Assembly: GCA_003260075.1 (NCBI GenBank)
Contig: QLIY01000667.1
Location: 1 to 64,000, forward strand
Length of the DNA: 64,000 bases
Direction of reading: 5' to 3'
Source: Phallusia mammillata
Taxonomy: Eukaryota > Chordata > Ascidiacea > Phlebobranchia > Ascidiidae
This document shows, piece by piece, positions 38,168 through 49,700 of this stretch. Each line of letters begins with the position of its first letter. Positions within the stretch are counted from its first letter, which is position 1. A program made the translations under genes and the position numbers. The notes under the pieces were generated by a model. It saw nothing but the letters and a program-made list of their open reading frames with translations, was not told the DNA's origin and did not search any database.

Positions 38168-38870
38168 AGCATTTGAAATTGAGACCATAAGATGCTTAAA
38201 AACAGCATTTTAAGTTTTTATGTCAGCTTTTTAGTGAACCGTAAAGTCAAGGTATATTTTTGTTGAGCATGAACGTTGTTAGAAAACTGTCACTAAGCTT
38301 GAAACTATAGTGTACCTTTGGTAGGCTATGCGATAAAAGGACGTCGTACAACTTTTTTGTCAAGGTATAAACCGCTGCGGCTCCACCACCAACATAAAAC
38401 AAATTCTTTGAAAAGGTAAGAATTTCTTCCTTCTCAGATATAAATTTGCACTTTTTCAATATTGTTGTTACTTTGCAGGTACTGCAATGTGGAATGAAAA
38501 CTGATTGCTGCTAATTGTGGCACAGCGAGTTCAAAAACTTCGTTATAAATTGAGACTGCAGATTGGCTTGCCCGAAAACAGCATTTTTTATTATTTTTTT
38601 AACGTTTTAATTAAGCGCAAAGATAAGAAGTATTTTGTTGTCCATAAAGTTTAAAAAGTTTGTTTCCAAGTCTAACTCAAGTGTAGCATAAGACTGTTGT
38701 AAGATATTAAAAAATACCCGGAACAGCTTAGATCGTGAGCCGCCGCAGCTGTACCTATATGTTACAACTTATTTAAAAGGTAAGCATGTCTTTGTCAGAT
38801 ATAAATTTGCACTTTTTCAATAACTTTGTTTTATTGCAGACAACGTGATGTCCTGCAATCTGGAATGGAG
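38168..38870. repeat. Diverged tandem duplication of about 380 bp with a conserved GT-AG-like segment
   Basis: 38168-38500 and 38548-38870 share order and parts. Each has AAAAGGTAAG, then GATATAAATTTGCACTTTTT about 25 nt later, then TTGCAG. The outer parts share TTGAGAC..., AAAACAGCATTT and CTGCAAT.TGGAATG. No open frame is kept between the copies. Confidence 0.55.
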
Positions 38871-39217
38871 TGTGACTTGCTAAAGATTGTGACATCATAA
38901 CGTGTTGTTCAACTGGTACATGATGACTTTTTGGTTGGTCTACAGGGCGTCCACTATAATTGTTGATAAACTGGAGATAGCTTCATGTCACACACTAAAA
39001 GATGGCCAAAATATTAGTTTTCAATGTGTTATGTCACAAATGTATGTTGCGTATGCTTACTTTACTAAAAAAACTCGAAAATGAAGTAGGCCGTAACACT
39101 TTTTTTGGGTCTGGTAGCCCATGTCCTGAAATGATTTGATAACCACTGGCCTGGTTGGAAAGTCAGTTTGATTTGACGCCACTTTTTCTTGTCAGTAAAT
39201 ATTTTCACGTTTTAAAT

Positions 39218-42200
39218 TCACGCTGGAAGGTAGTAACTTCTCACCATGGTAACATGACTTGGAACTAGGTTCCAAACTTTTTCAAAATGGCCGCCTTGAT
39301 AAAGTTTGTAACCCACAGCGACACCAAGCGTGGTCAACACACCTAAAGTAACACAGCCCTGGAAAAGTATTTTCCTTGCAATTTTGTTCTCTCGCCACAT
39401 TTCAGCCGTAATACTGGCGCCTTTGTTCTTGTGAGGGAACGTTTTATTTGGAATTTCCTCTCCCAGAAATTTGCACAAGGGTTCCCAGCCTTCAGATACT
39501 TTGTACACCAGCAGCTTGTCTTTAGGCGCTTTCTGATACAGGAAAACAAGTTACCTTCATCGATAGACATTATCTGTATAGGAAAAATGACCCTTAAAAC
39601 TAAAGTTCAGTCCTTTTTTGGCTTAGAAATATTATTTACCTGAGCGTAACAGTGCTATAGTACTCAAAAATGTTGAATATATAAAAGTCTGTCGTTGCAA
39701 AATATTTTTCTAGGTTGAGGGGTCTTGGGCTCACCACAACCTATCACGGCTTCGAAGAAAAAATGCTATGAAACCCCTTTTGAAGTTACCAAACTCCTGG
39801 TTACCTGCTGAACATAGTAATTGTGTTCTCTGTATAGTTTCTTCATCAAAGTTTCACCAAAAATCCTTTTTCTAAAAGTTGGAAATTGCTGAACATCACA
39901 ACTCATCTTCACTAAAACCACAAAACAAATGGCTTGTTGCTGATGATAAAACTCATTTTTTCATCTTTTTACCTAATACAGTGCTTTTAAAACTAATTCA
40001 ACCGTTATTCAAAGGATTTCCGACATACAGTTATATGATTTGCTGACAATGTCGTAAAATCAAACTGCGAAATCCCATACTGTATGCCACACGTTACAAT
40101 TTTCTATTCATTGCCATAAAAACATTCTATATCGTACCATATTAAACGAGTTTTATGTGCAGAAAAGCAGTGTAAAATTCAAAATAATTGTTTACCTGAA
40201 GAAGATAAGCTTAAGTTTGGTTTAATACACGAATTCCAATATTGATTCTTTGCCTATCTATACGAATTTAAGAAGAAAGTTTCCTACTGGTTCGAAAAAT
40301 ATATTCTTTTCGTTTCCCCCCCCCCCATATAAAAGTCTGTCGTTGCAAAATATTTTTCTAGGTTGAGGGGTCTTAGGCTCACCACAACCTATCACGACTT
40401 CGAAGAAAAAATGCTGTAAAACCCCTTTTGAAGTTACCAAACTCCTGGTTACCTGCTGAACATAGTAATTGTGTTCTCTGTATAGTTTCTTCATCAAAGT
40501 TTCGCCAAAAATCCTTTTTCTAAAAGTCGGAAATTGTTGAACATCACAACTCATCTTTACTGCAAAAACATCAAAATAAATGACTTGTTGCTGGGGATAA
40601 AACTCATTTTTATAGCTTTTTACCTATTAGGCCTACAGTGTTTTCTTGTTGTAAACCTCGTTTAGGCATTCCATGATAAGTTACCTTACAAACGGTTAGA
40701 TTAGATGACAAAATATGCTTAAACAAACAGCAAAGTCTCATCCCGTAATATTTTTAATTCATTTTCAAAAATACAAAGCCGTATCGTACCGTATTAAAAT
40801 AGTTTTATGTTCAAAAACCCAAACCCAAAAGAATTGTTTAGGATAGGCCTACCTCTCAAAGACAAGCTAAAAGTGTGTTTTACTACACGAAATCGATTTC
40901 ATGATTTTGCTTTTCCATTAAGATTTTAAAAGTTTTTCTCACTGGGTCAACTATTAGATGAAGCATTTCGTTTTCTACTTACAGATGTGATAGTGGAACG
41001 ATTGCATTCTCCATTCCAAAGGGGAAAACATATTCATTAACCAAACCAGCAAACTTCCATTGAGTTCATCTATTTGTTTTACAAAGCTTCTGTACCACTG
41101 GTCTTCATCACGTAGTGTTAGGATGATCTGCAAACATATTTATGCTACATGGCAATCTTAACTATAACTAAATCACTTAAAGCAGTGGTTCTCAGCAGTG
41201 GTGCCCCCCCCCCCCACTGGTCTTCATCACGTAGTGTTAGGATGATCTGCAAACATATTTACATGGTAATCTTAACTATAACTAAATCTCTTAAAGCAGT
41301 GGTTCTCAGCAGTCCCCCCCCCCTTTGATACTACTTGTGCGTTCTTTTTGCAAAGGGCTAGACTACAAATAATTAGCTTTTGCAGCAATTCTAATATATT
41401 TTCCTATGAGTTTATCTATGCACGCGAATGTATGGATTTCGAGTTTTGCCTCACACAAAGATCTGTACAAAACCAGTAACAATTAAACATTTTCTGAAAA
41501 AAGTTGGGGGTACTTTTGCACCCCTGCCTTATGCTTGGCCCCCCCCCCCCATAAAAATTCGTGAGACAGTTCTACAGAACTGGTGCGAACCGGATGAATC
41601 CCACCTCTGGTTCTCAGTCTACGGATCGCGTACCACTGGACAAACGTCTTCTATTGCTGTGCACCACCTAAACCAGTGGTTTCCTAACATTTTGTAGTCA
41701 CGGTCACGAACCTCTTTTATAAATTGTGTATGTGTATAGGTCAGCGGCCTTCAACGTAATTTACCGCAGGTCTTTGATACTACTTGTGCGTTCTTTTTGC
41801 AAAGGGCTAGACTACAAATAGCTTTTGCAGCAATTCTAATATCTTTTCCTATGAGTTTATCTATGCACGCGACTGTATGGATTTCGAGTTTTGCCTCACA
41901 CAAAGATCTGTACAAAACCAGTAGCAATTAAACATTTGCTGAAAAAAGTTGGGGGTACTTTTGCACCCCTGCCTTATGCTTGGTCGCAAGCCCTTACCTT
42001 TGCATCTGGAAAAGCCTCGTGAAGTTGCTCCCAGAAAATATAGCAGGGCAAGTCAGTAACAGCGTCGACTCCTTCGTACATTCGACGGAAGTCTTCAGCC
42101 GTTCCACCAACTGTTATCATCTTAACCCACTCGTTATGAAGATAATATCCACTTTCAATCTCATCATAGGTGTTGTAGCCAAGAATCCGAAATGCCTCAC

Positions 42201-42249
42201 ACATTGTTGTGGTTCCAGTCTTTGAATATCCAGCTAATATAACCTTCAT
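39218..42249 (-). CDS. Sulfotransferase-like protein A (Sulfotransfer_4 type), complete
   Basis: P-loop sulfotransferase-fold protein, probably membrane-anchored. Exons in order: 41998-42249, 40983-41127, 40453-40559, 39218-39532; they total 819 nt (272 aa). An allele of exon 3 stands at 39805-39911. Exon 1 has the PAPS-binding-type loop AGYSKTGTTTM and DLPCYIFWEQLHEAFPDAK; exon 2 IILTLRDEDQWYRSF; exon 3 FGETLMKKLYREHNYYVQQ; exon 4 KDKLLVYKVSEGWEPLC and PFPHKNKG-like text, then a hydrophobic C-terminal helix GCVTLGVLTTLGVAVGY. ATG at 42249 is the first codon of the P-loop exon. Substrate unknown. Confidence 0.88.
41551..41609. mobile_element. Partial hAT-like MITE, family 1
   Basis: Only the right end survives after the converted gap at 41539-41550: GAGACAGTTCTACAGAACTG through TGAATCCCACCTCTG. 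Confidence 0.75.
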
Positions 42250-43060
42250 CTTGCTGATGTTGTTTTTGTAACCTAGGTCCTATAGACAACTTTATCTAGC
42301 AATCTAAGTGACTTGTGTAGTTGTATTATGTTCTTTCTTGTGCTGCGAATATCAGTTAATATTTAACTACAATATGACTGCGGTATAAGCTAAAGTTGAA
42401 AACGCCGTTAGTGTACACAAATCATAATGATTTCACATGCCTTGGGGCACACTACGCAGCTTGGTGATTTTAAAACACATTGGAGTATGTTGCTATGGTG
42501 ATGAATCCAGCAGTCAATCATCGTATGTTTTTGGACTTTGGCAATCACGACAATTTTCAATATAGAAGTTATTTCTGGTAAACGCTGCAATGTATGTGAG
42601 TTTTTTAGAAGGGCTGCTAGACAATTAAGGAGGTTTTGAAGTTGGACTAAGACTTAAAACGCAATCAACTTTTTGCAACGAGATAAACATTTTTTTAAAT
42701 ATTGACACAGATGTGGTGGAATAGAATGGGACCATTTTATTCTTACTGAAACTATAAGAATCGAGCCAAACTTTCTTTCCTTGGTCATAATTTTCCCCCC
42801 CCCCCTAAGACTTAAAACGCAATCAACTTTTTGCAACGAGATAAACATTTTTGTAAATATTGACACAGATGTGGTGGAATAGAAAATAGGAACGTTTTAT
42901 TCTTACTGAAACTATAAGAACCGAGCCAAACTTTCTTCCCTTGGTCATAATTTAAAAAAATGCTGTGAATTAGTCTTCACATTTTGATAACACCCGTGAA
43001 AAAAACAAACAACAATAATGTTTCAGTGTTTCATAAATACGTCACAGAACAGATTTACGT
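42250..43060. other. Intergenic region between sulfotransferase genes A and B
   Basis: No gene recognised. 42640-42794 and 42806-42955 are two alleles on either side of a converted gap. It should hold the gene A promoter. Confidence 0.6.
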
Positions 43061-45882
43061 TTACATCCAAAAACTTCTTATGACATCATAATGGCGTGTC
43101 GCGGCGTTCCATAATGTATTGAAACTTCCGGCGCGATAAAGTTTATAAATCGCGACACTGCTAACTGCAGCTAGTAACCCGGCTGTTACCATTCCCTGCA
43201 CAATAATCTTTTGAACAATTTTATTTTCCCGTTTTGCTTCTTCGAATACACATGCGCCTTTGTTCTTGTGAGGGAACGGTTTATTTGGAATTTCCTCTCC
43301 CAGAAATTCACACAAGGGTTTCCAGCCTTGAGATACTTTGTACACCAGAAGCTTGTCTTTAGGCGCTTTCTGTTTTGTAAAAATATTGTCCATTGCAGCA
43401 TTTTGATTTGGCAAATAAAAATTAGACCTTTGTTTGTTTGTTTTATTTTTATCCTCGGTGGACGGGTAACACCTAATGCTCGCAATGAGTCCGCCGTCAA
43501 GCTGCCTGTTTTTATTGCACGTCCGTTGATCATTTTTTATTTGACTTTTCCGACTGAGGCAGTTGGTGACTTCAATTTAGTTTAACCCAGTGATTCTCAA
43601 ACTGTGTGCCGCGAAATATTTCCTATTTTAAAGTGCAAACATTCCGTGGTGTTTTTGAACTTTTTTTGAACCGTGCGAACCGGCCCCCCCCCCGCCAAGT
43701 GCAAGCATCAAGTCGGATGTTGTCAGTGCTTCTTTAATGCAACGCTTAATGATTTCACTCTGTTTTGACATTTCTTTTCCCAGTGTCGCGCCTTTGTTCT
43801 TGTGAGGGAACGGTTTATTTGGAGTTTTCTCTCCCAGAAATTCACACAAGGGTTCCCAGCCTTCAGATACTTTGCAGTGCCGGCCCCCCCCCCGTTCGCT
43901 GATCTCACAAAATTTCGTGAGACGGTTCTATAGAACCCGTGCGAACCGTCTGAATCTCATCACTGCTTACAGAACCCTTGAAATAGCAGGAGGCAATTTT
44001 TTGAATAGACATCTTTTTTTGACAGCTTTCTAAGTTTTGACCACTCCCACTGTTTTGTTTTGATTTTACCATTGTTTGTAACGTTTATTATTGGGCATCA
44101 CATAAAGCTTGGTTGAACAGTGTAGCTTTCACTATTTTATCCACAACCCCAAAAAGCCTGCATTTTTACATTTTGCAAGGCCTGCAATACAATATGTAAT
44201 AAACGGAAATGTATATTTTTGAGTTGGTGTGATTTAGGCAAATAATTTATCAAAAATTTAATAAACATTTTAGAGATTTCATATTTTCTAATTACCCCTT
44301 TTCAAAGGATAAATTAAATCAACGCAAGTTGGTAATATAGCTTGTGACTTACGCGAGTGATATCGGTGAGCTCGGCATCTCCAGGCCGATGGAGAGAAGA
44401 TATTAATGAACCAACCCCAGTGATTTTCACTCGCTTGCTTTACCTGCTTCTCATAAGTCAGGTACCAGGAATCTTCATCACGAGTTGTTAAAATTGATCT
44501 AAAGCCATGAAAGAATAAAGATGGTTGGTGCGGCCTTTATGTGGTTACAAAGTTCCTGGTTCTAATATCGGCTGGAGAATTTTTGCCCGTTGCAGTTAAC
44601 ATGAACGACCGAACAAATGTGCAAAATAGGCTAAGGCAGGCCTGAATTCACATTCTTTCTTAACTGTGTTTCATACATCTTCTTGTCGAATTGGACCTCG
44701 GTTAACATCGTTTTCTTAAACAAGACAATCAACATGTCACGGACCCAGCAGTTTTACAATGACCAGTTTGCAAAGGCCTCAACAAGCTTAGTTCTTAATC
44801 ATTAATTAGTTTCAAGCGTTCGATGCGAACTTGCAAGTTTAAAAATGAAATCACTATGCAACTTGTTTTAAAACTTTAGTGAAGGACAGACCACTCTTTA
44901 AACTTTGTCTGATATGTTTGTATTTACCTTTGCATCTGGAAAAGCCTCGTGAAGTTGCTCCCAGAAAATAAAGCAGGGCAAGTCACTAACACCGTCGACT
45001 CCTTCGTACATTCGACGGAAATCTTCAGTCCCCCCCCCCAATATTTCCTATTTTAAAGTGCAAACATTCCGTGGTGTTTTTGAACTTCATTACGAAATAC
45101 TGGTGCGCATGACAACGTTTCAAAGCTCATATTTTTGTTATTGGTAATAAAAAGCATCCTTACCCACCACAATAAAATTGAAAATTAACATTTTTTGAAC
45201 AACTTCTGTTATGTTTGCCTACGAAGTGTGCCGCGGAAAGACAAATTAGTTCTTTAATGCACCGCATGCTTAAAAAGTTTGAAAACCACTGGTTTAACCC
45301 ATCGGAAACCACTGGGTTGGAGCAACGCCGCTTAAGTTTCTTGCTCAGGGAAACAAAAGCTACCGAGATAAGATTAGAACCCATGACCTTGTGATCACAA
45401 GGCGGTGGCGCTAACCACTCGGCCAACTTGGCGGTAAGTGTTAATTTTATTTCAATTCTCCAATGTCTTGACCCCTAAATGTAGCCTAAGTATTAGCAGG
45501 CTAGACTTGTCTTTTCTGTTATTTTGTTTTGTGAACGAATGTATACCAAACAACGATCACCTGTTGAACGTAGAAGTTGTGTTGCCTGAATTGTTTCTTC
45601 AGCAAAGTTTCACCGAACAGCGTCATTTTGTTGCTAGGGTAACGACTGACGTCAGACAGCAACTTTACTGAAAGTGTAAAAGATCGAGTCGAGTTGAGTT
45701 AAGTAAGACAACCTCAGTATTACAACGATAAACTTTTTTTTATCAATATTCATGTTTAGTTGCAAAAAATAAGAAAATATTTTTTGAAACAACCACAGAG
45801 TGAGCTATACTTATTTAATGATTTAAGATAAATAATTTCATATTGGAATCAGCGCTAAAGCGTCTTAGCTGATCAATGGTCG

Positions 45883-45960
<78 letters not shown>

Positions 45961-47193
45961 TGATTCAAGTTTCGACGGGTTCACCACTGAGCCTGTGTAG
46001 CTCAGTTAGCAGAGTGCGAGTCCCGCAAAGACTCCTGTCGTGGGTCCGAATCCCACCGCATGCTAGATTTTTCTAGCCTGTGCTTTGCCATATGTGATTC
46101 TTTGGGAGACCAGCTGATTCGGTATATATGACACCTTCAATGGGCCTGGCGTACTATGATTTGTTTAATGATCATGAAGAGTCCATTTTACACAAAACAA
46201 ATTCCCCTTTGATGACCAATTCACCACTTGGTTGAAAACCCAGTGTTAAACAACACCAGTACTTACATGTGTGGTAAGTGTAGGGACGAAGCACCCATGA
46301 GCCAGGCGAAAAAATATCCACGAACCAAGACAGATAATTCCTGTTCAATTCAACAAACTGCTTCACTAGACTTTGGTACCATTCGTCTTCATCACGAAGA
46401 GTTAAGATTATCTAAGTTGTGTTGAATAGTGATAAATTAAATGGGGGTCCCTGTCTGGGCTACAGCTAATAATGGTTCCCAATTCTTAAGTTGTAGGGTT
46501 TACGCCCAATTAATGACAGTTTTATTTGTGTAAATTTGGACAATGTATCTTTCCAAGTTAATGTAACCCCGACCCGCCCCTGGAGTTTGAACACTAGATC
46601 AGTGCATCTCAACTTGTTCAATTTAACAAATATCATGGACCAGTATATTGTTAAGTAAGGATAAAGAAAGCATCCACAACATGCATATTGGCTTGAAATA
46701 TATATTCCTTCAATACAAAATTTCGAGAAGTGATATCAAACAACTGACAGCTAAAAATAAATACCCAATAACTTTTGGATGCGCTTTTAAGTTTTTATAT
46801 GCATCTATTTACAGTCCTGTGCAGGGACCACCCAAAAAACATCATGGTGGACCACCATTTGAGAACCACTGCACTAGAGCAAATCACTTGAATCGTTATG
46901 AGGCGCAAAACAGTGGATGGCACCATTGCTTAAGCACTTACCTTTGCATCTGGAAAAGCCTCGTGAAGTTGCTCCCAGAAAATATAGCAGGGCAAGTCAG
47001 TAACAGCGTCGACTCCTTCGTACATTCGACGGAAGTCTTCAGCCGTTCCACCAACTGTTATCATCTTAACCCACTCGTTATGAAGATAATATCCATTTTC
47101 AATTGCATCATAGGTGTTGTAGCCAAGAATCCGAAATGCCTCACACATTGTTTTGGTTCCAGTCTTTGAATATCCAGCTAATATCACCCTCAT
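43061..47193 (-). CDS. Sulfotransferase-like protein B, complete
   Basis: Paralogue of gene A. Exons: 46942-47193, 46267-46411, 45561-45667, 43061-43369; lengths 252, 145, 107 and 309 match gene A exon by exon. They total 813 nt, 270 aa. The P-loop reads AGYSKTGTKTM, with Lys where gene A has Thr, which may alter or abolish cofactor binding. Exon 2 has ILTLRDEDEWYQS. The last exon has KDKLLVYKVSQGWKPLCEFLG and a C-terminal hydrophobic helix. Intron 3 holds a SINE, a hAT MITE and misplaced pieces of copy C. Confidence 0.88.
43694..45029 (-). pseudogene. Sulfotransferase-like copy C, fragments with a frameshifted exon
   Basis: Three pieces: exon 1 start-to-gap 44928-45029, exon 2 44353-44498, exon 4 part 43694-43884 (FLGEKTPNKPFPHKNKG). 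Exon 2 is 146 nt, one more than the 145 of A and B; with the obvious acceptor it is out of frame (ILTTRDEDSWYL needs the other phase). This could be a real lesion or a base error in the T run. Exon 3 is not seen. The whole block lies between converted gaps inside another element, so its place is unreliable. Confidence 0.65.
43894..43965. mobile_element. Partial hAT-like MITE, family 1
   Basis: Right end of the family 1 element after the gap at 43884-43893, ending TGAATCTCATCACTG. A left scrap (GAACCGTGCGAACCGG) stands before the gap at 43684. Confidence 0.72.
45296..45432 (-). repeat. tRNA-derived SINE, family 1, head
   Basis: Head CCAAGTTGGCCGAGTGGTTA and B box region ATGGGTTCTAATCTTATC. 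The tail of the same SINE is at 43445-43587, left of the hAT element that was inserted in it. Confidence 0.75.
45885..45960. other. Converted assembly gap (76 C)
   Basis: Homopolymer standing for unknown sequence; poly-C because this contig is reversed. Other long ones: 47591-47633 (C), 5573-5624, 8655-8680, 26572-26593, 26943-26963 and 61707-61785 (G). Confidence 0.85.
45990..46150 (+). repeat. tRNA-derived SINE, family 2
   Basis: Best-kept head: GCCTGTGTAGCTCAGTTAGC, GAGTC/GACTC arm with loop CCGCAAA, B box GGGTCCGAATCCCACC, tail ending in a GATTCGGTATATATGACACC motif. Preceded by the 76-base converted gap. Confidence 0.78.
46600..46871. mobile_element. hAT-like MITE, family 3 (CAGTG..TCTCAAC ends)
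   Basis: Begins CAGTGCATCTCAACTTG and ends TTTGAGAACCACTG. Flanked by CACTAGAT and CACTAGAG (7/8). Lies in intron 1 of sulfotransferase-like gene B. Confidence 0.8.
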
Positions 47194-47553
47194 CTTAAAG
47201 TTCTTTATTTAGTCGCTGCACCAGTAACAAAATATCTATTTCTTTGCAGACTAAGTTTGATCTGTAATATTACAGCACTGGTTCATTGCTGATTAATATT
47301 TAACCAATCGCAAACTCCCGTGAATTTGTGTAATATTTATTCTTGGTCTTGGGATCAATAAGTTTGAACGCCGGTTCGGTAGTAAATGTTTCCATATGTC
47401 TGGCACCTCCATAATCTGATGATAAATCACAAGCTGTTTTGAGATGAGTTGGTTAATAATAAACCTACATCTCTGGATAGGCTAAGTAACCATAAGCTCA
47501 GCCCAGTATATACGCTTTTAATGCGAAAAGAATGATAAACAAAACGCCTAGGC

Positions 47554-47589
47554 CGGGGGTCGGCAACCCCTGGCACGCGAGGTGGTTTT

Positions 47590-47637
<48 letters not shown>

Positions 47638-47837
47638 ACACTGCTTGTTTATAGTTTTTATCATGCCATTGTCTTAAAATGCAGCCTTACATGTACAAAA
47701 CACTCTGCTTTCTCTTTATTGTTGATATATGCTGGCACGAACCACAATTATTTGGAAAAAGTTGGCACGCGAGGTCATTAACACACGGAAACAACAAGTA
47801 AATTGACACGCGTCGCCTAAAAGGTTGCCGACACCCG
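47554..47837. mobile_element. hAT-like MITE, family 4 (CGGGGGTCGGCAACC ends)
   Basis: Termini CGGGGGTCGGCAACC and GGTTGCCGACACCCG are inverted repeats with a perfect 8-bp palindromic duplication GCCTAGGC on both sides. A 43-base converted gap is inside (47591-47633). Confidence 0.87.
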
Positions 47838-48205
47838 GCCTAGGCGAGGGATTTGGTAATAATGATAGCACACAGACAAGATTTTCGTTTCAGCCGCATT
47901 AACTCGTCAAAAAATAAGATAATCGAATCTCGATTAAACGTGGTAAAGAAAATATACAACGTGATTAAACGTACAAGTTTACAAAACATCGAGAGACAAT
48001 GTTATTAAACATCTCCAAAAACAATTTGACAATCTTTTAGGCAATTATCTGGATTATGCCATTAATCGGATTACTTTTTCAAAAACGTTTTCGAAAGCAA
48101 TAACCAAGTTATTTGGAACGTGGTTTAACACCGTGTGTCAGATGTTGTTATGTACAAATTATTTGCTGCCGTTTAAATACAAAACTTTGCTTCTAACTTT
48201 GCAAA

Positions 48206-48712
48206 TTATCGAAGCCAATAACTTGTCACCATGGTAACATGACTTGAAACAAGGTCCCAAACATTTCCGAAATGTNACATTCTTTCTTAATTGTGTTTCA
48301 TACATCTTCTTGTCGAATTGCACCTCGGTTAACATCGTTTTCTTAAACAAGACAATCAACGTGTCACGGACCCAGCAGTTTTACAATGACCAGTTGTCAA
48401 AGGCCTCAACAATCCTAAGTTTCAAGCGTTCGATGCGAACTTGCGAGTTTAAAAATGAATTGCCTATGCAACTTGTTTTAAAACTTTAGTGAAGGACAGA
48501 CCACTCTTTAAACTTTGTCTGATATGTTTGTATTTACCTTTGCATCTGGAAAAGCCTTGTGAAGTTGCTCCCAGAAAATATAGCAGGGCAAGTCACTAAC
48601 AGCGTCGACTCCTTCGTACATTCGACGGAAGTCTTCAGCCGTTCCACCAACTGTTATCATCTTAACCCACTCGTTATGAAGATAAAACATCTTTTCCATC
48701 ACATCGTATGTG
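48206..48712 (-). pseudogene. Sulfotransferase-like copy D, fragments
   Basis: 48538-48712 is exon 1 without its P-loop part: it begins at NTYDVMEKMFYLHNEW and ends FPDAK. Upstream of that the sequence is unrelated. 48206-48275 is the end of an exon 4 (HVTMVTSYWLR then stop), cut by the n at 48276. The flank 48278-48540 matches 44660-44930, so exon 1 of D and C may be alleles. Confidence 0.65.
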
Positions 48713-48849
48713 TTGTTGTGGTAGAACTACTAACACTGAGCTTCAGCTTTGGCCCGGTTTTGAGAACTTCTGGTAGGTGGCGCAACAGAGCATAGGCGTT
48801 TATGGTGCTGACTCAGCAATTATTCTTACCATAAACCCAAACTGCTGTN

Positions 48850-49700
48850 ACCCCTACACTTTGACAAAAAATGCATTTTCAGGTTGCAACATTAATGCTA
48901 ACAACACATCATGAGGGGGGGGGGCTACTTGCTGAAAAGCGGTAAAAACTGTGAATTTGATGGAACAATTCGTAAAGTTGACTGTGCACTACACTACGGG
49001 CAAAGAGCGGCAATCTCCAACTTGGCTTGGGAAATTTTGAAAAATGGTTAATCATTTATTATATATTTCAGGCTTTCGCAATGAATTCCTTGGTGTTTAA
49101 CTTTGAATTTGGGTTTTAATCCATTGCGTTGTCGGTTGTTTATCGTTTGTACTTATCACTTTGGGTGGTTTGCTTTCTTTCGTTATTTAGTAGGCCTATT
49201 CAAGAAGCATCAAACGGCAAAATATATATACAGAAAAAATAGACTTTGATAAAAATGCATTTTCAGGTTGCAACATTAATGCTAACAACACATCATGATA
49301 CTGCGTTAAAGAACAGAAACAAGCTTTACTTTTTACAATTCTTTTAGCAAATTTGCGTTTTGATTTCTAAATAAATTTGATTTCTATGGTTTCACGTGAT
49401 CAGTGGTTCTGTTTACTAATTTCCACGTTTAACAAAATTAGCATGTTAGTGTTAAGTGCTTGGCTGTTGTTTTTGTAGTTTTGTTTTGTAGTTACGTACT
49501 GCATGGAGACAAGTAAAGTCAGATGGTTTATGTATACACTCACACTTAACAGGGTCTTGTGAATTATAATGGTCTCGCTTAAACCTTTTACCCATTCCCA
49601 ATATTTTTAATCATCTGTAAAAGCTAAAGTGCATCTCCACTTGTTGTTGTGTAGGATATATTTTTTACAAATTATTAAAGCGAGAAACTTTTGGTATATC
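48850..49700. other. Region upstream of the cystatin gene
   Basis: No coding sequence seen. 48865-48914 reappears at 49240-49300 across the gap at 48915-48924, so two alleles overlap. The cystatin promoter and 5' UTR should be within the last few hundred bases. Confidence 0.55.

Larger units (their letters stand above)
36608..39217. other. Repeat-rich stretch without recognised genes
   Basis: Contains the minisatellite, allele duplications around gaps at 37395-37404 and 37494-37503, the tandem duplication at 38168-38870 and a degraded hAT-like element near 38920-39150. Short frames here have no recognisable protein. Confidence 0.7.
43588..45291. mobile_element. hAT-like MITE, family 3, torn open by misplaced contigs
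   Basis: Left end CAGTGATTCTCAAACTG at 43588 and right end GTTTGAAAACCACTG at 45291 have a perfect 8-bp duplication GTTTAACC (43580-43587, 45292-45299). The bases before the first gap reappear after 45039. So everything from 43694 to 45029, including sulfotransferase copy C, was inserted by the scaffolder. Confidence 0.8.

Noticed and set aside
44660..44740. Conserved frame FKKTMLTEVQFDKKMYETQL shared with 48278-48360
   Set aside because: The copies are probably alleles, so conservation says little, and no family is recognised.
45876..46076. Open frame with a long poly-proline stretch
   Set aside because: The stretch is a converted assembly gap; the rest is SINE.
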